Positions 38,049 through 47,060 of a DNA stretch of 64,000 nt are shown piece after piece. The DNA is from Actinopolyspora saharensis (GTDB lineage: Bacteria; Actinomycetota; Actinomycetes; Mycobacteriales; Pseudonocardiaceae). A program made the position numbers and the translations under genes. The notes beneath the pieces are model-generated. The model was not told the DNA's origin. It searched no databases and worked only from the letters and a program-made list of their open reading frames with translations. The stretch is taken from the NCBI RefSeq assembly GCF_900100925.1, contig NZ_FNKO01000001.1, positions 1,674,001-1,738,000 of the forward strand, read 5' to 3'. The number at the start of each line of letters is the position of its first letter. The first letter of the stretch is position 1.

Positions 38049-38660
38049 TCAGGACGCCGCGGAGGTCCCCAGCGCCCGCCTGAAGATCATCTCGATCTCG
38101 TCGCGATCCGGAACAGGTTCGCGAACGATTCCCTGCCACAGCAGGCCGCAGAACACCGCCGCGAGCATCTTGCCCGTGACCTCGTCGGTGTAGGCGGTGA
38201 ACAGGTCGCGCAGTGCCGCGTCCCATTCCGTGCTCGCCGACCGCAGCGCGGGACGGTGCAGCGCCGCCACGTACAGCTCGTGCTCGACCACGGTGCGCTT
38301 GCGCTCCGGCCCGAGGTAGCGCAGCACCAGATCGGTCAGCACGGCCGCGAGGTCGCCCCCGGAGTCCATGCGGTCCGCGTACTCCCGCAACTCGGCGACG
38401 TTGTCCTGGGCCGCCTGACGCAGCGCCACGGCGAGCAGGTCGTCCAGGGTGGCGAAGTGGTAGGTGGTCGACCCCAGCGGAACCTCGGCCGCCGCGGCGA
38501 CGGCGCGGTGAGTCAGCCGCTCTATGCCGCGCTCGGCGACGACGGTGATGGCGGCACGGGCGATTCGCTCGCGGCGCCCCGGATCCTTGCGCGAACCACC
38601 GCTCTGGCCACGGCGACCGTTCCCCGCCGCACCGAGCTGCTCGGAATCCGTAGTCGTCAT
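38049..38660 (-). CDS. betI: TetR-family repressor, BetI-like
   Basis: TetR regulator of 203 residues. HTH: RRERIARAAITVVAERGIERLTHRAVAAAA, then VPLGSTTYHFATLDDLL, as in BetI-type proteins. It is divergent from betB-betA with a 479-bp spacer holding an exact 7-2-7 inverted repeat at 38842-38857. BetI represses choline-to-betaine genes and is relieved by choline; the layout supports the same role here. ATG at 38660 has GGAGGAG upstream; an in-frame upstream start at 38786 would add a Gly-rich leader. The symbol rests on context. Confidence 0.78.
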   Translation of the reverse strand: MTTTDSEQLGAAGNGRRGQSGGSRKDPGRRERIARAAITVVAERGIERLTHRAVAAAAEVPLGSTTYHFATLDDLLAVALRQAAQDNVAELREYADRMDSGGDLAAVLTDLVLRYLGPERKRTVVEHELYVAALHRPALRSASTEWDAALRDLFTAYTDEVTGKMLAAVFCGLLWQGIVREPVPDRDEIEMIFRRALGTSAAS

Positions 38661-39139
38661 CGCCTGCCGTGCTCCTCCCGCCGTCGCGTGCGTCTCACCC
38701 GCCCCGGGACGAGCTCCCTCCCCGGGCGGACACACACTGCCATGAACCGAGCCTCCAGCGATGCGACCCACCTCACTCGCAAGCATAATTGCTGGTCAAA
38801 GCTTCGACAAAGATCGAGTACCACTCAGCGGCGGCAGTTTTATGTACAGATGTACATGAAACCTGCTAGAGTCAGCGCACAGCAGCCGCCGCTCACGTGC
38901 CGGCCCGGAAGGACCTTCCGAGCACGGGGCGGTGCGGTGGAGACCTCCTCCGGTGTTCGGGGCCCCGAAGGCCGGTCGGACTCCACCCGGCTGAACACGG
39001 AACGGGACGACACGGGAGCCGACCGTGCGCGCTGCCGCACCGGTGCGAAACCTCCGCACCCGGCACGCGCCCCGGGTCGACCTCCGCCTACCGGTGATAC
39101 CGCTCCAGCAGTCAAGCAGCACCGACAGGAAGCCTTACT
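38661..39139. promoter_or_regulatory. betI-betBA divergent control region
   Basis: 479-bp spacer with no gene. The middle part (38780-38870) is AT-rich relative to flanks and contains the palindrome described separately, so both promoters probably lie there, leaving a leader of about 260 bp before betB with unknown content. Confidence 0.6.
38842..38857. promoter_or_regulatory. Candidate BetI operator
   Basis: Inverted repeat ATGTACA-GA-TGTACAT, exact in both 7-bp arms. It lies in the AT-rich part of the betI-betB spacer, close to possible promoter elements. No other copy was noticed in the window. Confidence 0.7.
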
Positions 39140-40672
39140 ATGTCGCAGACCCACGGTCCGCCGAACGCCACGGCCTCCTCCACCGAGGCCGCCGCGACGG
39201 CGGAGACCCTGTACATCGACGGCGCGTGGCAGGCAGCCGCGGCGGGAGGAACCCGCGAGATCCGCTGCCCCGCCGACAGCTCCCCGGTAGCCACGGTCGC
39301 CGAGGGGGACCGTTCCGACGGTGAGCGGGCCATAGCGGCGGCGCGCGCGGCCTTCGACGAGGGAACGTGGCCGAGCACCTCCCCGTGGGAGCGCGGTGAC
39401 CTGCTGCTGCGCGTGAGCGACATCCTCGTGCGCGACCGCGAGGAGTTCGCCCGGGCCGAATCGCTGGACACCGGCAAGCGGCTGGTGGAGAGCGGCTACG
39501 ACATGGACGACATCGCAGCCTGCTTCCGGTACTACGGCAAGATCGCGGGCACCGACCCCGGCCACGTCGTCGACACCGGCTCGAACGACGCCATCAGCAG
39601 GGTCAGCTACGAGCCGGTCGGCGTCTGCGGCCTGATCACGCCGTGGAACTTCCCGCTGCTGCAGGTGGCCTGGAAGGTCGCTCCGGCCATCGCCGCGGGC
39701 AACACCTTCGTCCTCAAGCCCAGTGAACTCACCCCCAGCACGGCGATGCTGCTCATGCGCGCGCTGCACGAAGCCGGGCTGCCCGCCGGAGTCGGCAACC
39801 TGGTGCTGGGCAAGGGCTCCGAGGTCGGCGCGCTGCTGTCCGAGCACCCCGACGTCGACCTCGTCTCATTCACCGGCGGCCTGCACACCGGTCGTGCCAT
39901 CGCCGCCTCGGCGGCGGCCAACGTCAAGCGGGTGGCCCTCGAGCTCGGGGGCAAGAACCCGAACGTCGTCTTCGCCGATGCCGACTTCGAAACGGCGGTC
40001 GACTACGCGATGACGGCGATCTTCCTGCACTCCGGGCAGGTGTGCTCGGCCGGTGCGCGCCTGATCGTGCAGGACGAGATCCACGACGCGCTGGTCGACG
40101 AGATCGTGCGCCGGGCGCAGTCCATCAAGCTGGGCGGTCCCTTCGACGAGGAGGCCGAGACGGGACCGCTGATCTCCGCCGAGCACCGCGCCAAGGTCGA
40201 GGACTACGTGCGGCGTTCGATCGAGGAGGGCGCCGTGCTGCGCACCGGTGGACGTCGCCCGGAGGGCGAGCGGTTCGAGTCGGGCTACTTCTACCTGCCC
40301 ACCGTGCTCGACGAGGTCCAGCAGGGTTCCCAGGCCGTGGTCGAGGAGTCCTTCGGGCCGGTGCTGACCGTCGAGCGCTTCCGGGACGAGGACGACGCCG
40401 TGCGCATCGCCAACGACACGCACTACGGACTGGCGGGCGCCGTTTTCACCTCAGACGCGAGCAAGGCGCAACGTGTCGCGGGCAGGCTGCGCCACGGCAC
40501 TGTGTGGATCAACGACTTCCACCCGTACCTGCCCCAGGCCGAGTGGGGCGGCTTCAAGCAGTCCGGCATCGGGCGCGAGCTCGGTGGCGGCGGACTCCGC
40601 GAGTACCAGGAAGCCAAGCACGTCTACCAGAACCTGCGGCCCGAACCACAGCACTTGTTCGCCGCCGAGTGA
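39140..40672 (+). CDS. betB: Betaine aldehyde dehydrogenase
   Basis: NAD(P)-dependent aldehyde dehydrogenase of 510 residues converting betaine aldehyde to glycine betaine, a compatible solute. Signatures: TPWNFPLLQVAWK for cofactor binding, KPSELTP, SFTGGLHTGR, the general base Glu268 in ALELGGKNP, catalytic Cys302 in SGQVCSAG and ESFGPVLTV near the end. The gene is followed by betA after 156 bp and divergent from betI. BetB is the natural reading; other aldehyde substrates cannot be excluded. Confidence 0.88.
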   Translation: MSQTHGPPNATASSTEAAATAETLYIDGAWQAAAAGGTREIRCPADSSPVATVAEGDRSDGERAIAAARAAFDEGTWPSTSPWERGDLLLRVSDILVRDREEFARAESLDTGKRLVESGYDMDDIAACFRYYGKIAGTDPGHVVDTGSNDAISRVSYEPVGVCGLITPWNFPLLQVAWKVAPAIAAGNTFVLKPSELTPSTAMLLMRALHEAGLPAGVGNLVLGKGSEVGALLSEHPDVDLVSFTGGLHTGRAIAASAAANVKRVALELGGKNPNVVFADADFETAVDYAMTAIFLHSGQVCSAGARLIVQDEIHDALVDEIVRRAQSIKLGGPFDEEAETGPLISAEHRAKVEDYVRRSIEEGAVLRTGGRRPEGERFESGYFYLPTVLDEVQQGSQAVVEESFGPVLTVERFRDEDDAVRIANDTHYGLAGAVFTSDASKAQRVAGRLRHGTVWINDFHPYLPQAEWGGFKQSGIGRELGGGGLREYQEAKHVYQNLRPEPQHLFAAE

Positions 40673-40828
40673 GCCAACGACCGGGAACGAAGCCCGTCGT
40701 GCCGGGGTGATCGCCGCACTGGTCGGCCCGGCACGACATCCGGTTGTCCCACGGCGACGGTCCTCCGCGGTCCCGACTCCCCGCTCCCGGGGGATTCGTG
40801 CCGTCGTGAACAGAACAGGAGAACGACG

Positions 40829-42397
40829 ATGAGCGACGAGGCGACGACTTTCGACTACGTCGTGGTCGGTGGCGGCAGCGCCGGAGCCGCCCTGGCCGCG
40901 CGACTCTCGGAAGACCCCGACACCACCGTGTGCCTGCTGGAGGCGGGCCCGACCGACCAGGACAAGCGCGAGGTTCTCGAACTCAAGCAGTGGATGTCGC
41001 TGCTGGAGTCCGGCTTCGACTGGGACTACCTGATCGAGCCGCAGGAGCAGGGCAACTCCTTCATGCGCCACGCCCGCGCCAAGGTGCTCGGCGGTTGTTC
41101 CTCGCACAACTCCTGCATCGCCTTCTGGGCCCCGGCCGAGGACCTCGACGAGTGGGAGTCGCTGGGTGCCACGGGGTGGGGCTCGGACGATATCTTCCCG
41201 CTGTACCAGCGGCTGGAGAACAACGACGCCCCTGGTGAGCACCACGGCCGGAGCGGCCCCGTCCGGCTGCGCAGCGTGCCGCCGAACGATCCCTGCGGTG
41301 CCGCGCTGCTGCGGGCCTGCGAGGAGCAGGGCATCCCGATCACGGAGTTCAACTCGGGCAAGACCGTCACGCACGGTGCCAACTGGTTCCAGATCAACGC
41401 CTTCGAGGACGGGACCAGGGCCTCCTCCTCGGTGTCCTACCTGCACCCCGTCCTGGGCAGTCGCCCGAACCTGGAGGTGCGCACCGACACCCGGGCCAAG
41501 CAGGTGCTGTTCGAGGGCAACCGAGCCACGGGCGTGGAGTACCTCGCCCCGGACGGGCTGCGGAGCAAGCAGGTCAACGCCAGGCGGGAAGTCGTGCTCA
41601 GCTCCGGCGCGATCGACACGCCGAAGCTATTGATGCTGTCCGGCATCGGCCCGGCCGAGCACCTGCGCTCGGTGGGTGTGGACGTTCGCGTCGACTCCCC
41701 CGGTGTGGGCTCCAACCTGCAGGACCACCCCGAGGGGGTCATCGGCTGGGACGCGGCCAAGCCGATGGTCGAGGACTCCACCCAGTGGTGGGAGATCGGC
41801 ATCTTCACCACCACCGAGCCCGGGCTGGACCGCCCCGACCTGATGTTCCACTTCGGATCGGTCCCGTTCGACATGCACACCGTGCGGCAGGGGTACCCGA
41901 GCACCGAGAACGGCTTCTGCCTGACCCCGAACGTCACCCGCAGCCGCTCCGTGGGCACGGTTCGGTTGCGCAGCCGCGACTTCCGGGACAAACCCGCCGT
42001 CGATCCGCGCTACTTCACCGATCCGCACGACATCAGGGTGATGTCCCACGGCATCAAGCTCGCCCGTGAGATCGTGAGCAGGCCCGCCATGCGCGAGTGG
42101 GCCGGCGCCGAGCTCCACCCCGGTCCGGACGTGCAGTCCGACGACGAGATCGCGGACTACCTGCAGAAGACGCACAACACCGTGTACCACCCGGCCGCCT
42201 CCGTCCCGATGGGCGCGGCGGACGCCCCGAACGCCCCGCTGGACTCCCGGCTGCGCGTCAAGGGTGTGCACGGACTGCGAGTGGCGGACGGCTCGGCGAT
42301 GCCCTTCCTCGTCGCGGTGAACCCGAACATCACCACCATGGCCATCGGCGAGAAGTGCTCCGACATGCTCAAGGAGGACGCCGCGCAGAAATCCTGA
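40829..42397 (+). CDS. betA: Choline dehydrogenase (GMC oxidoreductase)
   Basis: FAD-dependent GMC oxidoreductase of 522 residues that oxidises choline to betaine aldehyde. The N-terminal FAD motif is YVVVGGGSAGAALAARL; GMC signature 1 lies around KVLGGCSSHNSCIAFW and signature 2 around SSGAIDTPKLLMLSGIGP. The C-terminus has the active-site YHPAASVPMG and NPNITTMAIGEK. It follows betB in the same direction, supporting the choline-glycine betaine pathway. The ATG at 40829 has AGGAGAA upstream. Confidence 0.88.
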   Translation: MSDEATTFDYVVVGGGSAGAALAARLSEDPDTTVCLLEAGPTDQDKREVLELKQWMSLLESGFDWDYLIEPQEQGNSFMRHARAKVLGGCSSHNSCIAFWAPAEDLDEWESLGATGWGSDDIFPLYQRLENNDAPGEHHGRSGPVRLRSVPPNDPCGAALLRACEEQGIPITEFNSGKTVTHGANWFQINAFEDGTRASSSVSYLHPVLGSRPNLEVRTDTRAKQVLFEGNRATGVEYLAPDGLRSKQVNARREVVLSSGAIDTPKLLMLSGIGPAEHLRSVGVDVRVDSPGVGSNLQDHPEGVIGWDAAKPMVEDSTQWWEIGIFTTTEPGLDRPDLMFHFGSVPFDMHTVRQGYPSTENGFCLTPNVTRSRSVGTVRLRSRDFRDKPAVDPRYFTDPHDIRVMSHGIKLAREIVSRPAMREWAGAELHPGPDVQSDDEIADYLQKTHNTVYHPAASVPMGAADAPNAPLDSRLRVKGVHGLRVADGSAMPFLVAVNPNITTMAIGEKCSDMLKEDAAQKS

Positions 42398-42424
42398 CAG
42401 CGACATTCCTCATTCCGGATCGAC

Positions 42425-42463
42425 AAAAATGGGGGCTCCCGGGTCCGGGAGCCCCCATTTTTT
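42425..42463. terminator. Bidirectional intrinsic terminator
   Basis: Nearly perfect palindrome: AAAAATGGGGGCTCCCGG, 2-base loop GT, then CCGGGAGCCCCCATTTTT. It gives a T tract on both strands, 27 bp after betA and 5 bp before the end of the convergent secreted-protein gene, so one element serves both. Confidence 0.95.
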
Positions 42464-42467
42464 CGGG

Positions 42468-43106
42468 TCAGCTTATCTCCGTGGTCGTCAGCACCGGGTT
42501 GGGATCCGGGTAGCAGGAGGTCGGAACACCGACCGTACCGAGCACCGTCGAAACGTCGGCGTCGAACGTCAGACCGGGATCGGAGTATCCGGTTCCGTGG
42601 AGCCGCGTTTCGATCACTCCCGAGTCACCGGCCTGCAGCGTGGCCGTCACTGTCGGAAGCTCGAACTCGGCTCCTCCGGAGATGGGACCTTCCACGTGAA
42701 GGGTGGCGATCCCGTCGGAAACGTTCACGGTGGGTTCGGCACCACCGAGGTTGGAACCTCCCTCCAACTGGGTGGAAACATGGGCGGAGTTGTCCGGGAT
42801 CGGCAGCCTCAGCTCCATGCCCTGCATCTGTTCCACCTCATAACCGTTCACTTCGGAGGGAACGGTGTTGACCGCTGGGTCGATGACGACCTCGAACTCC
42901 TCACCGGCGGCCACGCTGGACGGGGCGGAGACGTCCGAATCCTGCTGGTAGCTGAACAACTGCTCGCCGAGCGGGGAGTCACCCGAGCACTCGAAGTTGT
43001 GCGTGAAGCCCTCCGCGGCCGCGGGTTGCGCGAAAGCCACCACCGGAGCTATCGCGAAGGCCGCGGCCGTCAGCAAGCGTGCGCCCGAACGTCTGGTTCT
43101 TGCCAT
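42468..43106 (-). CDS. Secreted protein of unknown function
   Basis: Protein of 212 residues. A signal peptide is clear: basic RTRRSGAR, hydrophobic core AAAFAIAPVVAFA and an AxA site at PAAAEG. The mature part is acidic, rich in Ser/Thr/Val/Gly, predicted beta, with one Cys near each end (FECSG and TSCYP) that could form a disulfide. It resembles the beta-sandwich exported proteins of actinomycetes (DUF6801-like is possible), but I do not recognise it firmly. The ATG at 43106 has AGGTGAT upstream. A palindrome lies 70 bp upstream. Confidence 0.75.
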   Translation of the reverse strand: MARTRRSGARLLTAAAFAIAPVVAFAQPAAAEGFTHNFECSGDSPLGEQLFSYQQDSDVSAPSSVAAGEEFEVVIDPAVNTVPSEVNGYEVEQMQGMELRLPIPDNSAHVSTQLEGGSNLGGAEPTVNVSDGIATLHVEGPISGGAEFELPTVTATLQAGDSGVIETRLHGTGYSDPGLTFDADVSTVLGTVGVPTSCYPDPNPVLTTTEIS

Positions 43107-43175
43107 CGATATCACCTCGAGAACAAAGCGGAACACGTCGATTCCACGAAAAATGCCGCGCGACGACCTAGGTGT

Positions 43176-43189
43176 CTACCGGCCGGTAG
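43176..43189. promoter_or_regulatory. Palindrome upstream of the secreted-protein gene
   Basis: Exact 14-bp palindrome CTACCGGCCGGTAG, 70 bp upstream of the secreted-protein ATG. It differs from the ACCGAC-N2-GTCGGT sites nearby. A regulator site is likely but unassigned. Confidence 0.5.
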
Positions 43190-43434
43190 GTTATTTCGTC
43201 AACAACGGTGCCGACACATCGGAAAAACCAAAACGAAATCACGGCACCAATCGTGGTGAAAAATGCCGCGGGATTTCACCGGAACAAAGCAGTAACCCGC
43301 CACTCGGGGGGATGACGCCCCGCCCGGACCGGTCACTTCCCGTGCACGCGGTGGGCCGACCGGGTGTTGTTGGGCTTTCCGCCCCGCGCGCGCCGCGCCG
43401 AACCGGCGAACCCCGCACGCTGCTCCCCCTGGTC

Positions 43435-43458
43435 AGCATACCGCCCAGTCGGTATGCT
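43435..43458. promoter_or_regulatory. TetR-type operator, site 1 (HAD/APH/ACAD operon)
   Basis: Inverted repeat AGCATACCG-N6-CGGTATGCT. Its core ACCGCC-CA-GTCGGT (43440-43453) matches ACCGAC-N2-GTCGGT with one mismatch. It ends 8 bp before the HAD ATG, so binding would block expression. Related cores occur at 48122, 48893 and 52245. Confidence 0.78.
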
Positions 43459-43466
43459 GCCTCGCC

Positions 43467-44129
43467 ATGAGGAGGGAGCCCACTGTCGACGCCGTGGTGT
43501 TCGACTACGGCGGCGTGCTGACCGTCCCCGGCAGGCAGGCGGTCGAGTCCTGGACGCGCGCGGAGGGCATCCGCCCGGAGAGCTTCTCGGCACTGCTGCG
43601 GGAGTGGGTGGGCAGCGAGGCCGCCGCGGACACGCCGCTGCACCGACTGGAGACCGGCCTGCTGCCCGTCGAGGAGTTCAATCACCTGCTGGCCGCACGA
43701 CTGCACCCCAACCACGAGGAGGGTCGGATCGAGCCCGCGGGCCTGCTGCAGCGACTCTTCTCGTTCATGCACCAGGACGAGGAGACGCTGCGCCTGGTCA
43801 CGAAGCTGCGCGGAGCCGGCCTGCGCACTGCTCTGCTGTCCAACAGCTGGGGCAACACCTATCCGTGGGAGCAGTTGGAGGGACTGTTCGAGCACGCTGT
43901 CGTCTCGGGTTCGGTGGGGCTGCGCAAGCCCGATCCGGAAATCTACCGACTCCTCCTGGACCGAATGGACCTGCTCCCCGAGAACACCGCGTTCGTCGAC
44001 GACGTCCGGGCGAACGTGACGGCGGCACGACGGCTGGGGATGCGCACCGTCCTGCACCGGGACGCGGCGCGCACCGAGCAGGAGCTGCGCGAACTCCTCG
44101 GCGACCTCGACAAGCACGACCGGAGGTAG
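43467..44129 (+). CDS. HAD-superfamily hydrolase (subfamily IA)
   Basis: HAD phosphatase-like protein of 220 residues. Motif I is VVFDYGGVL (nucleophile Asp, but the second Asp of DxD is Gly, as in the haloacid dehalogenase/epoxide hydrolase-associated type), motif II TALLSNSW, motif III SVGLRKPDPEIY, motif IV FVDDVRAN. It belongs to the HAD group encoded next to APH-like kinases and acyl-CoA dehydrogenases. It is the first gene behind operator site 1. The next gene starts 5 bp after its stop. Confidence 0.88.
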   Translation: MRREPTVDAVVFDYGGVLTVPGRQAVESWTRAEGIRPESFSALLREWVGSEAAADTPLHRLETGLLPVEEFNHLLAARLHPNHEEGRIEPAGLLQRLFSFMHQDEETLRLVTKLRGAGLRTALLSNSWGNTYPWEQLEGLFEHAVVSGSVGLRKPDPEIYRLLLDRMDLLPENTAFVDDVRANVTAARRLGMRTVLHRDAARTEQELRELLGDLDKHDRR

Positions 44130-44134
44130 TAGCG

Positions 44135-45175
44135 ATGCCGGAAGACACCGCCGAAGGACCACCCCCCGGGTTCGACCCGACGAGCCTGCGGACCTACCTG
44201 GAGACCGAACGTCCGGATCTGTGCCGGGGAGAACTGCGCGCCGAGCTCATCCAGGGCGGACGCTCCAATCTCACCTACCGGGTGACGGACGGCAACGGCA
44301 GCTGGGTGTTGCGTCGCCCGCCTCTCGGGCACGTTCTCGCGACCGCGCACGACATGAGCAGGGAATACCGCGTCATGTCCGCGCTCGCCGACACCGCGGT
44401 TCCCGTCCCCCGGACCCATCTGCTGTGCTCGGACGAGAACGTGCTCGGAGCTCCCTTCTACGTCATGGACTTCGTCGAGGGGCACGTCTACCGCTCGCGA
44501 CAGCAGGTCGAGCGACTGAGCGAACCGCAGCGCCGTGACCTGTCGCTGCGCATGATCGAGGTGCTCGCACGGCTGCACTCCGTCGACCCGGATGCGGTGG
44601 GGCTCTCCGACTTCGGCCGCCCGGAGGGCTTCCTCGAACGGCAGGTCCGCCGCTGGAGCAAGCAGCTCGAGTCCTCGCTGGACCGGGAAATACCGGGCAT
44701 CTCCGAACTGCGGGACCGTCTCGCGAGCACGATCCCCGCGGGTGGGCGCACCACGATCGTGCACGGCGACTACCGGCTGGACAACGTGCTGGTCGACGAC
44801 GACGGACGGATCCGTGCCGTTCTGGACTGGGAGATGGCCACCCTCGGCGATCCCCTCACCGACCTCGGACTGCTGGTCGTCTACTGGGAAGGGTTCAGCG
44901 GCATCCGGAACAACCCGATCGCCAAGGGGGTCGGACCGGAATTCGGTTTCCCCACGGCGCGGGAGCTGCTCCAGCACTACGCGGAACACAGCGGTACGGA
45001 CGTGTCCGAGCTGGACTGGTACGTCGCGTTCGGCTTCTTCAAGATAGCGGTGATCCTCGAGGGGATCCACTACCGCTACACCCGGGGGAAGACCGTCGGT
45101 GAGGGTTTCGAGCACGTCGGTTCCATGGTCGAACCGCTGGTGCGCCAGGGACTTGCCAAGATCAGGGAGGACTAG
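44135..45175 (+). CDS. APH-like phosphotransferase of the ACAD10/11 type
   Basis: Protein-kinase-fold phosphotransferase of 346 residues. It contains the nucleotide-binding LIQGGRSNLTYRV, the Brenner motif IVHGDYRLDNVLV and the metal-binding LDWEMATLGDPLTDL. In mammalian ACAD10/11 the same three parts (HAD, APH-like kinase, acyl-CoA dehydrogenase) are fused and act on 4-hydroxy fatty acids by phosphorylation and elimination; here they are separate adjacent genes. The stop is followed directly by the ATG of the dehydrogenase with no gap. ATG 44135 has GGAGG upstream. Confidence 0.9.
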   Translation: MPEDTAEGPPPGFDPTSLRTYLETERPDLCRGELRAELIQGGRSNLTYRVTDGNGSWVLRRPPLGHVLATAHDMSREYRVMSALADTAVPVPRTHLLCSDENVLGAPFYVMDFVEGHVYRSRQQVERLSEPQRRDLSLRMIEVLARLHSVDPDAVGLSDFGRPEGFLERQVRRWSKQLESSLDREIPGISELRDRLASTIPAGGRTTIVHGDYRLDNVLVDDDGRIRAVLDWEMATLGDPLTDLGLLVVYWEGFSGIRNNPIAKGVGPEFGFPTARELLQHYAEHSGTDVSELDWYVAFGFFKIAVILEGIHYRYTRGKTVGEGFEHVGSMVEPLVRQGLAKIRED

Positions 45176-46381
45176 ATGGACTTCGCCTTCGACGAACGAA
45201 CCGAGAGCATGCGTTCGGAGCTCGAGTCCTTCATGGACGAGCACGTGCTGCCCTCCGAGGAGGAGTTCGAACGCCAGGCCGCCTCCTCCGCGCCCTGGGA
45301 GGTCCCCGGGATCGTGGAGGAGCTCAAGCGCGAGGCGCGCTCCAGGGGACTGTGGAACCTCTTCCTGCCCGGTGAGCACGGAGCCGGGCTCACCAACCTG
45401 CAGTACGCCCCCCTCGCCGAGATCACCGGGCGCAGCCCCCACCTGGCCCCGCCCGCGCTGAACTGCGCGGCACCTGACACGGGCAACATGGAAGTGCTTT
45501 CCATGTTCGGCGACGAACGGCAGCGCGAGCAGTGGCTCACCCCCCTGCTGAACGGGGAGATCCGTTCCGCCTTCTGCATGACCGAACCGGACGTCGCCTC
45601 CTCGGACGCCACGAACATAGCGACCCGCATTCGCCGCGAGGGCGACGAGTACGTCATCACCGGACGCAAGTGGTGGTCCTCCGGGGCGATGAATCCGAAC
45701 TGTCGGATCCTGATCGTCATGGGCAAGACCGACCCGGAGGCCGAGCGGCACCGTCAGCAGAGCATGGTGCTCGTCCCGGTGGACGCCCCCGGCGTCGACA
45801 TCCGCCGCGGCATGAGCGTGTTCGGCTACTCCGACGGCGACCACGGGGGACACGCCGAGATCGACTTCAACGAGGTCCGGGTGCCTGCCGCCAACATCAT
45901 CTCCGGCGAGGGCGAGGGCTTCACCATCGCGCAGGCACGACTCGGTCCCGGTCGGATACACCACTGCATGCGGGCCATCGGCATGGCCGAACGCGCGCTG
46001 GAGCTCATGTGCAGGCGGGTCGTCGACCGGGAGGCCTTCGGCAGGCCGCTCGCCGACCAGGGCACGGTCCAGCACTGGATCGCCGACGCCCGGGTGCGGA
46101 TCGAGTCGGTGCGCCAGTTGGTGCTCAAGACTGCCTGGTTGATGGACACGGTGGGCAACCGCGGAGCGCACACCGAGATCCAGGCCATCAAGGTCTCGGT
46201 CCCCGAGATGGCGACCACGGTGATCGACCGGGCCATTCAGGCGCACGGCGGCGCGGGGGTCAGCCAGGACACTCCGCTCGCCAATCTGTACGCCCACGCG
46301 CGGACCCTGCACATCGTGGACGGGCCCGACGAGGTTCACCGCCGGTCGCTGGCCCGCCGCGAGCTGTCGAAGCACCGGTGA
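45176..46381 (+). CDS. Acyl-CoA dehydrogenase (ACAD10/11-like)
   Basis: FAD-dependent acyl-CoA dehydrogenase of 401 residues. Signature 1 is [16 protein letters not shown], followed by [11 protein letters not shown]; signature 2 spans [22 protein letters not shown] and the end [13 protein letters not shown]. The N-terminal helical domain is full length. Its position after the HAD and APH-like genes, with zero spacing to the latter, matches the ACAD10/11 functional set. It would introduce a double bond after phosphate removal, or act on an enoyl intermediate. Substrate chain length is not predictable. Confidence 0.92.
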   Translation: MDFAFDERTESMRSELESFMDEHVLPSEEEFERQAASSAPWEVPGIVEELKREARSRGLWNLFLPGEHGAGLTNLQYAPLAEITGRSPHLAPPALNCAAPDTGNMEVLSMFGDERQREQWLTPLLNGEIRSAFCMTEPDVASSDATNIATRIRREGDEYVITGRKWWSSGAMNPNCRILIVMGKTDPEAERHRQQSMVLVPVDAPGVDIRRGMSVFGYSDGDHGGHAEIDFNEVRVPAANIISGEGEGFTIAQARLGPGRIHHCMRAIGMAERALELMCRRVVDREAFGRPLADQGTVQHWIADARVRIESVRQLVLKTAWLMDTVGNRGAHTEIQAIKVSVPEMATTVIDRAIQAHGGAGVSQDTPLANLYAHARTLHIVDGPDEVHRRSLARRELSKHR

Positions 46382-46476
46382 GGGGCGCACGCCCGCAGCC
46401 GGTGGGAACGGACACGGCACCCCCGGTCAACGGGGGAGAACGCCCGTGACAAGCACCGAACCAGGAAGGTGAGCAC

Positions 46477-46929
46477 ATGCCCGTATTCGCCAACGCGGAG
46501 CAGTTGTACTCGGCTCGGGGAACGAAGCTGGGCACCAGCCAGTGGTGGACGGTCACGCAGCGGATGATCGACCAGTTCGCCGAGGCGACCGGAGATCACC
46601 AGTGGATCCACGTCGACGCGCAGCGGGCGGCAGCGGGGCCGTTCGGGACCACCATCGCCCACGGTTTCCTGACGCTGAGCATGGTCAGCGCGCTCAACGC
46701 GCAGATATACGGTTTCGAGGGTGCGCGCATGGTGATCAACTACGGGTTGAACAAGGTGCGCTTCCCCACCCCGGTTCAGGTGGACAGCAGGGTGCGCGCC
46801 GGCTCCGAGCTGGCCGACGTGGCGGAGAGCGGTGAAGCGCTGCAGCTGACCCTGAACACCACTGTGGAGATCGAGGGCTCGGACAAGCCCGCCTGCGTGG
46901 CCGAGGTCCTCTCCCGAGTGGTGTTCTGA
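46477..46929 (+). CDS. MaoC-family (R)-enoyl-CoA hydratase
   Basis: Hot-dog-fold hydratase of 150 residues with hydratase-2 motif: FAEATGDHQWIHVD (catalytic Asp/His) and the overhang motif ending TTIAHGFLTLSMVS. It adds water to trans-2-enoyl-CoA. Located 95 bp downstream of the acyl-CoA dehydrogenase in the same direction, it most likely acts next in the pathway. ATG 46477 with GGAAGG upstream. Confidence 0.92.
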   Translation: MPVFANAEQLYSARGTKLGTSQWWTVTQRMIDQFAEATGDHQWIHVDAQRAAAGPFGTTIAHGFLTLSMVSALNAQIYGFEGARMVINYGLNKVRFPTPVQVDSRVRAGSELADVAESGEALQLTLNTTVEIEGSDKPACVAEVLSRVVF

Positions 46930-46941
46930 CCGCGGCTCGCG

Positions 46942-46993
46942 CGCGGAAGCGCCCACTCCGGTCGGAGTCACGACCGGGGTGGCCGCTTCCGCG
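46942..46993. terminator. Long hairpin between convergent genes
   Basis: CGCGGAAGCG...CCGGTC / GACCGG...CGCTTCCGCG: a stem of about 22 bp with small mismatches between the convergent MaoC and quinone oxidoreductase genes. No T run is present, so it is a putative factor-independent or processing signal. Confidence 0.65.
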
Positions 46994-47060
46994 TTCGTCG
47001 CCCGCCCCGCGGAGATACCGGGCGGGTTCCGCGCGGACCGGGCGGGCGACCTCTCGAAGA

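Noticed and set aside
46942..46993. Long hairpin considered as a small RNA gene
   Set aside because: It sits exactly between two convergent stops and fits a terminator role better; no promoter was seen.
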